Part shown: piece by piece, positions 5,503 to 7,765 of the stretch
How positions within the stretch are numbered: position 1 is the stretch's first letter
Layout: each line of letters starts with the position of its first letter
Assembly: GCA_903929925.1 (NCBI GenBank)
Contig: CAIYWO010000352.1
Coordinates: forward strand, 1 to 7,765
DNA length: 7,765 nucleotides
Source: an uncultured beta proteobacterium
GTDB lineage: Bacteria; Pseudomonadota; Gammaproteobacteria; Burkholderiales; Burkholderiaceae_B
Direction: 5' to 3'
Notes under the pieces: generated by a model
What the model was told of the DNA's origin: nothing
The model's database searches: none
Seen by the model: the letters and a program-made list of their open reading frames with translations, nothing else
Program-made: the position numbers and the translations under genes

Positions 5503-6660
5503 ATGCACACATTTGCACGCACAGCTGCTTCGGCAGCGTTGGCCGTCGCACTCGCGACCGGTACGTTGCTCGTCAGCACAACCCTGGTCGCACCGGCCTT
5601 TGCGCAGTCAACGCCTCAGTCGTCGACCTTAACGCAGCCGCAACTCGAGTCCCTCGTGTCGTCGATTGCGCTGTATCCCGACTCGCTGCTCTCGCAAATG
5701 TTGATGGCCTCAACCTATCCGCTTGAAGTCGCCGAGGCATCGAATTGGTTACGCAATAACTCGCACCTAACGGGCGCGGCCTTGCAAGATGCTCTCAAGC
5801 CTCAGACCTGGGATAACAGCGTGAAATCGCTGGTGACGTTCCCTGACGCACTGAATTTGATGGGCAACCAGTTGGGCTGGACACAAAAACTGGGTGATGC
5901 CTACTTGGCGCAACCCAAGGATCTGATGCAAGCAGTGCAGGCATTGCGCGCAAAGGCAAAGCGGGCGGGTAACTTAGACTCGAACTCGCAAGTGACTGTG
6001 TCGAGTGATCCGCAATCCAACATTATCATCGTGCCTTCTAACCCCCAGGTTGTGTACGTGCCAACGTACAACCCCATGATGGTTTACGGTGCTTGGCCCT
6101 ATGCGGCCTATCCACCTTATCCCATGTACAACCCTGGATGGGGTTTGATGAGTTTTGGTGTTGGCATGGCGGTCGGTGCTGCCTTGTGGTCTACCCCGCA
6201 TTGGGGCTCGGGATCGATCACGATCAACAACAACAATTTTAATAATTTCAATAATCGCTTTAACTCGGTCGCTAATCAGCGGTCGAACTTTGTGGGTGAC
6301 GCAAACACCTGGGCGCATAATCCAGCTCACCGTGACGGCGTACCCTATAACAACGCCGCACTCAGCAATCGCTTCGGTTCAAATAACCTGAACGACATCG
6401 ATCGTAATAACCTCGCTCGTCAGCAAGGCGCCGTCAACAACTGGAAGAACAACGCAACGCCAGAAGAACGGCAGCGCGCAGATCAGGCTCGCCAGAACGC
6501 ACAAAATGAGTTTCAGCGTAATGCTGGCTCTGGCGATCGTTTTGGTGGTGGTGACCGCAATTTTGGTGGTGACAGGAGCTTCGGTGGCGGTGATCGCAGT
6601 TTTGGTGGTGGTCGTGGGGGTTTTGGCGGAGGGCACTTTGGCGGCGGTTTCCGGCGTTAG
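5503..6660 (+). CDS. Exported DUF3300-family protein with Asn- and Gly-rich tail
   Basis: This 385-aa exported protein has no assigned biochemical role. A Sec signal peptide (hydrophobic core about 8-30) ends in APAFA, with probable cleavage after residue 34. The DUF3300 domain fills about 40-215. Recognisable parts are LVSSIALYPDSLLSQMLMAS, YPLEVAEASNWLRNN, W-D-SVKSL-FPD-L and IIIVPSNPQVVYVPTYNP. After it come Tyr/Pro-rich sequence (YGAWPYAAYPPYPMYNPGW) and a short hydrophobic Gly/Ala stretch (LMSFGVGMAVGAALW). An Asn-rich run follows (242-254), then a charged Gln/Arg/Glu segment (about 315-338) and a Gly-rich tail of FGGGDR-like repeats (342-385). The layout suggests a periplasmic or cell-surface protein. 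It begins 22 nt after the hydrolase stop, so the two may share a transcript, although no functional link is evident. Upstream starts at 5434 and 5485 would blunt the signal peptide. Confidence 0.9.
   Translation: MHTFARTAASAALAVALATGTLLVSTTLVAPAFAQSTPQSSTLTQPQLESLVSSIALYPDSLLSQMLMASTYPLEVAEASNWLRNNSHLTGAALQDALKPQTWDNSVKSLVTFPDALNLMGNQLGWTQKLGDAYLAQPKDLMQAVQALRAKAKRAGNLDSNSQVTVSSDPQSNIIIVPSNPQVVYVPTYNPMMVYGAWPYAAYPPYPMYNPGWGLMSFGVGMAVGAALWSTPHWGSGSITINNNNFNNFNNRFNSVANQRSNFVGDANTWAHNPAHRDGVPYNNAALSNRFGSNNLNDIDRNNLARQQGAVNNWKNNATPEERQRADQARQNAQNEFQRNAGSGDRFGGGDRNFGGDRSFGGGDRSFGGGRGGFGGGHFGGGFRR
6223..6264 (+). repeat. AAC/AAT-rich tract encoding an Asn-rich run
   Basis: Runs of AAC and AAT codons broken by Phe codons encode I-NNNN-F-NN-F-NN-R-F-N (residues 241-254 of the DUF3300 protein). 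Such tracts can change length by slippage, but here AAC and AAT are mixed, so perfect microsatellite units are short. Confidence 0.6.
6526..6657 (+). repeat. Imperfect FGGGDR-coding repeats at the C-terminus of the DUF3300 protein
   Basis: About five degenerate units of 18-21 nt, with cores like TTTGGTGGTGGTGACCGC, encode DRFGGGDRNFGGDRSFGGGDRSFGGGR and then GGF/GGH variants. The repeat ends right at the stop codon. The unit is visible in both DNA and protein, which fits expansion by local duplication followed by drift. The opposite strand is open here only because of this composition. Confidence 0.7.
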
Positions 6661-6661
6661 T

Positions 6662-6674
6662 GTCTGCAGCAGAC
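6662..6674 (+). other. Small hairpin between the DUF3300 and Rap1a-like genes
   Basis: GTCTG and CAGAC form a 5-bp stem around CAG, starting 2 nt after the DUF3300 stop. No T-run follows, so it is not a classical terminator. It could protect the upstream mRNA end or mean nothing. Confidence 0.25.
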
Positions 6675-6703
6675 CAACCTTCTACCTACTTGGAGTCAAC
6701 AAG

Positions 6704-7057
6704 ATGAAAAAATATTTAGCAATGATCCTGATGGCGGTATCGCCTCTCGCGACTAGCTTCGCACAAAACGTACCTGGCTCCGGCGTCACGACCCAAGCCA
6801 TGATCGACCTATGCAAAAGCCGCACCGATATAGAGGGTCAAACCTTCTGTTATGGCTTTGGCGAGGGCGTGTATCAGGGCTATCAACTAGGCCGTGACCC
6901 CAAGGCAGCCCCCACTATTTGCTTGCCTCCCAAGGGTGTTGCACGTGACGAGGTATTGGCCGAATTCATCAAATGGGCCATGGATCGTCCCCAGTATCAC
7001 CAGGAAAAAGCAGCCGTCACCATCATGCGATTTTTGCCCGTTCGCTTCCCCTGCTAA
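6704..7057 (+). CDS. Small exported four-cysteine protein, Rap1a/Tai immunity-like
   Basis: This 117-aa protein has a signal peptide (MKKYLAMILMAVSPLATSFA, cleavage likely after residue 20), so it should be periplasmic. The mature part has four cysteines: C37 in MIDLCKS, C49 in TFCYGFGEGVYQGYQ, C73 in TICLPPKGV and C117 in a terminal RFPC. The spacing, the C-xxGxxxGxxxG-like helix, the C-x-P-x-GV motif and the terminal PC match my memory of the Rap1a/Tai family. Known members are periplasmic immunity proteins against type VI secretion amidase effectors, but many relatives are uncharacterised. No effector or type VI gene is in the window, so an immunity role is not shown. GGAG (6692-6695), 8 nt before ATG 6704, supports this start. 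It follows the DUF3300 gene by 43 nt on the same strand and may be cotranscribed. Confidence 0.8.
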   Translation: MKKYLAMILMAVSPLATSFAQNVPGSGVTTQAMIDLCKSRTDIEGQTFCYGFGEGVYQGYQLGRDPKAAPTICLPPKGVARDEVLAEFIKWAMDRPQYHQEKAAVTIMRFLPVRFPC

Positions 7058-7064
7058 GTCTTGT

Positions 7065-7093
7065 CTGAACAGTTTTGGCGCTTTCGCTACAAT
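7065..7093 (+). promoter_or_regulatory. Promoter of tRNA-Leu
   Basis: TACAAT (7088-7093) is a good -10 hexamer, 17 bp before the mature tRNA. A weak -35, CTGAAC (7065-7070), lies 17 nt upstream of it. The bases right after the -10, GGCGCC, form a GC-rich discriminator of the kind known on stable-RNA promoters under stringent (ppGpp) control. Transcription would start near 7100, giving a 5' leader of about 10 nt for RNase P to remove. Confidence 0.6.
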
Positions 7094-7109
7094 GGCGCCT
7101 CTGTCTGTT

Positions 7110-7194
7110 GCCCCGATGATGAAATCGGTAGACATATGAGACTTAAAATCTCAGGCCTTAGGGCGTGCCGGTTCGATTCCGGCTCGGGGCACCA
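7110..7194 (+). tRNA. trnL(UAA): tRNA-Leu (anticodon UAA)
   Basis: This is a complete class II tRNA with encoded CCA. The acceptor stem is GCCCCGA (7110-7116) paired with TCGGGGC (7184-7190), then discriminator A (7191) and CCA (7192-7194). The anticodon stem is TGAGA/TCTCA (7137-7141 and 7149-7153) around the loop CTTAAAA; anticodon TAA at 7144-7146 reads UUA and, with wobble, UUG. A long variable arm (about 7154-7166) and the T-arm GCCGG-TTCGATT-CCGGC (7167-7183) fit leucine identity, as does discriminator A73. All stems pair perfectly. It stands alone in the window, with its own promoter. Confidence 0.97.
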
Positions 7195-7344
7195 TAAGAT
7201 AGTGCAGTAAAGTTTTTTGAAGTCCAGAAAATCCATATACGCCGAAGCCAATCGTACTCAACCAAGCTTGTTTACTCAGAATGCATCGGAGTCCCTTGAT
7301 CTAGCTCACAGCCAAAGGGCTGGGGAGAGGTCTAGGGCTTTCCA
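7195..7344. other. Non-coding gap between tRNA-Leu and the right-hand gene
   Basis: There are 150 bp with no credible gene. A T6 run (7213-7218) 19 nt after the tRNA could help end transcription, but no stable hairpin precedes it. A 5-bp hairpin, CAGCC-AAAG-GGCTG (7309-7322), lies past the end of the minus-strand gene and also lacks a T-run on that side. I saw no second copy of the tRNA 3' end and no integrase, so there is no evidence of an inserted island here. Confidence 0.5.
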
Positions 7345-7765
7345 CTAACTGGCTCGTAAGCCCATCGCGCTCAAGCCCAGCCAGCACAGCACGTACACCC
7401 CGACCCCCAAGTTTAACGCTCGACGTGCACGAAACTCAGGCCCACCCATTAACAGTAAGCCTAACAGCGGCAGAAATTGCTGTGCATGCATGCCTAGAAA
7501 GTGCGCGGGGCGTAAGTCTGCGACTGCACGCCATCCGAACACAGGCAACCCCTCGCCGCTAGGTGGCTGTTTTACACTTAAAACAAGACCAATACTTGCG
7601 CCCAACACAAGCGTCAACCAAAGACCACGCACGACCGCCATACGCCAAGCAGGGTCCATATCTTTGCGGCCATAGCGAGAGATCTGCACCGCCAACACGC
7701 CCTGTGTTGCAGTGAGTATGCAGGCACCCACCCCCATGAGTGCGTACAAGGCGATGTGTAACGGG
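7345..7765 (-). CDS. Multi-pass membrane protein of unknown function (5' end cut by window edge)
   Basis: The C-terminal 139 residues of a minus-strand gene end at TAG 7347-7345. The frame stays open to the right edge (PLHIALYALMG...), so TTG 7749 and ATG 7737 are probably internal codons and the true start lies outside. Four hydrophobic segments are visible: YALMGVGACILTATQGVLAVQ; LWLTLVLGASIGLVLSV; HFLGMHAQQFLPLLGLLLMG; and LGVGVYVLCWLGLSAMGL. Arg-rich loops lie between them. The third segment holds two histidines four residues apart (HFLGMH) and the polar pair QQ, which could be functional. I recall similar HxxxH-Q-LPLLG sequences in uncharacterised bacterial membrane proteins but cannot name a family. 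It is convergent with the tRNA. Confidence 0.72.
   Translation of the reverse strand, partial: PLHIALYALMGVGACILTATQGVLAVQISRYGRKDMDPAWRMAVVRGLWLTLVLGASIGLVLSVKQPPSGEGLPVFGWRAVADLRPAHFLGMHAQQFLPLLGLLLMGGPEFRARRALNLGVGVYVLCWLGLSAMGLRAS

Noticed and set aside
6379..6636. Minus-strand Thr-rich open frame opposite the Gly-rich tail
   Set aside because: Reverse complement of GGT/GGC repeats gives Thr/Ala codons; it is a composition artefact.
7195..7344. tRNA-Leu 3' end as an integration site for a mobile island
   Set aside because: tRNA genes are common integration targets, but no repeated tRNA 3' end, integrase or composition shift is visible in the window.

Overview
The window looks like chromosomal DNA of a betaproteobacterium, most likely Burkholderiales. 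This rests on the style of the periplasmic binding protein, the DUF3300-type and Rap1a-type proteins and a CCA-encoding tRNA-Leu. It is inferred from protein style, not from a database match, and genus cannot be called.

Left part (1-4245, minus strand): one tightly packed operon for a dipeptide/oligopeptide-type ABC importer, read right to left. The order is periplasmic binding protein, DppB/OppB-type permease, DppC/OppC-type permease, then a DppD/OppD-type ATPase that runs off the left edge. Junctions are +10 nt, +1 nt and a 4-nt ATGA overlap, so translational coupling is likely. The family's second ATPase (DppF/OppF) is not in the window and would be expected further left.

Divergent control region (4246-4421): 176 bp between the importer and a plus-strand serine hydrolase. 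It holds a near-perfect sigma-54 (-24/-12) promoter facing the importer, 4325-4340, with the required 10-nt spacing between GG and GC. A 20-bp dyad (4301-4320) covers the predicted transcription start. This is the most interesting regulatory signal in the window. It suggests that import is switched on by an enhancer-binding activator, for example under nitrogen limitation, and possibly shut by a repressor at the dyad.

Middle part (4422-7057, plus strand): a cytosolic beta-lactamase-fold (S12/class C-like) serine hydrolase; a secreted or envelope DUF3300-family protein with Asn-rich and FGGGDR-type Gly-rich low-complexity tracts; and a small exported four-cysteine protein resembling the Rap1a/Tai immunity family. 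The hydrolase has no export signal and sits divergently beside the importer. A reasonable inference is that the importer brings in a peptide or amide and the hydrolase cuts it inside the cell.

Right part: a complete tRNA-Leu(UAA) with its own promoter at 7110-7194, about 150 bp of non-coding DNA, and the 3' part of a minus-strand multi-pass membrane protein of unknown function that enters from the right edge. I see no transposase, integrase, CRISPR array, rRNA or prophage gene.
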